Shown piece after piece: positions 5,087 through 5,195 of a stretch of DNA of 5,195 bases (its first letter is position 1; each line of letters starts with the position of its first letter). The notes below the pieces were generated by a model. That model worked only from the letters and a program-made list of their open reading frames with translations, did no database searches and had not been told where the DNA came from. The DNA comes from an uncultured Burkholderiales bacterium (GTDB lineage: Bacteria > Pseudomonadota > Gammaproteobacteria > Burkholderiales > Burkholderiaceae_C): contig CAIODK010000273.1 in assembly GCA_903856995.1 (NCBI GenBank), positions 1 through 5,195 on the forward strand. Direction: 5' to 3'. A program made the translations under genes and the position numbers.

Positions 5087-5195
5087 AAGGAGGGAAGCCG
5101 CAGGCAGCAACACCAAGGCTAAAAATCCGCCCACCACGGGAACGATGGACATGATCGACATGCTGGCCATGAACATGAAGAACAACCCACTCAAG
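5087..5195 (-). pseudogene. BPSS1780-like membrane protein fragment, in frame with the S4-domain gene
   Basis: Upstream of the ATG at 5086 the same reverse frame stays open to the window edge and encodes 36 residues: LSGLFFMFMASMSIMSIV, then PVVGGFLALVLLPAASLL. This is a strong transmembrane pattern. From memory it resembles the first membrane segment of BPSS1780-family proteins of Burkholderiales, where LALSGLFFMFMA is followed by a loop and LLPAATLGLMAATR. Here the likeness ends at SLLM, exactly where the S4 protein begins. It could be a truncated gene fused to the S4 gene, a natural membrane-anchored fusion, or an assembly join. The other two reverse frames do not look like a protein: one has stops and the other has a His/Arg-rich composition. 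Confidence 0.4.

Noticed and set aside
5145..5195. Plus-strand start MDMIDMLAMNMKNNPLK running off the right edge
   Set aside because: No convincing ribosome site precedes it, and the opposite strand encodes a coherent transmembrane segment resembling a known family, so the Met/Asn-rich plus reading is probably its antisense.

Overview
The window looks like ordinary chromosomal DNA of a betaproteobacterium, most likely order Burkholderiales and family Comamonadaceae, with moderate GC. I infer this from the protein sequences (2-oxoglutarate dehydrogenase N-terminus, PrpE-type ligase, a BPSS1780-like membrane segment). No search was run. No RNA gene, insertion sequence, CRISPR array or phage feature was seen. 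The window is densely coding, and the longest gaps between genes are about 150-160 bases.

Layout from left to right. (1) Positions 1-789, minus strand: the first 263 residues of the E1 subunit of 2-oxoglutarate dehydrogenase (sucA), running off the left edge, with a strong Shine-Dalgarno. (2) Positions 790-941: gap with a candidate hairpin plus T-tract and a small leader hairpin. (3) Positions 942-2837, minus: complete propionate--CoA ligase (prpE). (4) Positions 2838-2929: gap with a candidate prpE promoter whose -10 box lies in a perfect 12-bp palindrome. (5) Positions 2930-3532, minus: isochorismatase-family cysteine hydrolase. (6) Positions 3533-3691: divergent intergenic region with a near-perfect 16-bp palindrome. 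(7) Positions 3692-4234, plus: exported NlpC/P60 cell-wall peptidase. (8) Positions 4235-4261: short convergent gap with a terminator hairpin. (9) Positions 4262-5086, minus: S4-domain protein of the RsuA/RluF pseudouridine synthase type. (10) Positions 5087-5195, minus: a hydrophobic stretch in the same frame as gene 9, resembling the first membrane segment of BPSS1780-family proteins.

How the genes fit together: PrpE makes propionyl-CoA and SucA acts in the TCA cycle, so the left half concerns central carbon metabolism. The hydrolase may share a transcript with prpE, but its substrate is unknown. The NlpC/P60 enzyme and the S4 protein are separate units, one in the envelope and one RNA-related.

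Nothing here is a convincing undescribed multi-gene system. Two points deserve a second look at the right end. The S4/pseudouridine-synthase-like protein has Glu where the family has its catalytic Asp. It is also joined in frame, without a stop or a recognisable ribosome site, to what looks like the start of an unrelated membrane protein, which suggests a deletion fusion, a natural fusion or an assembly error.
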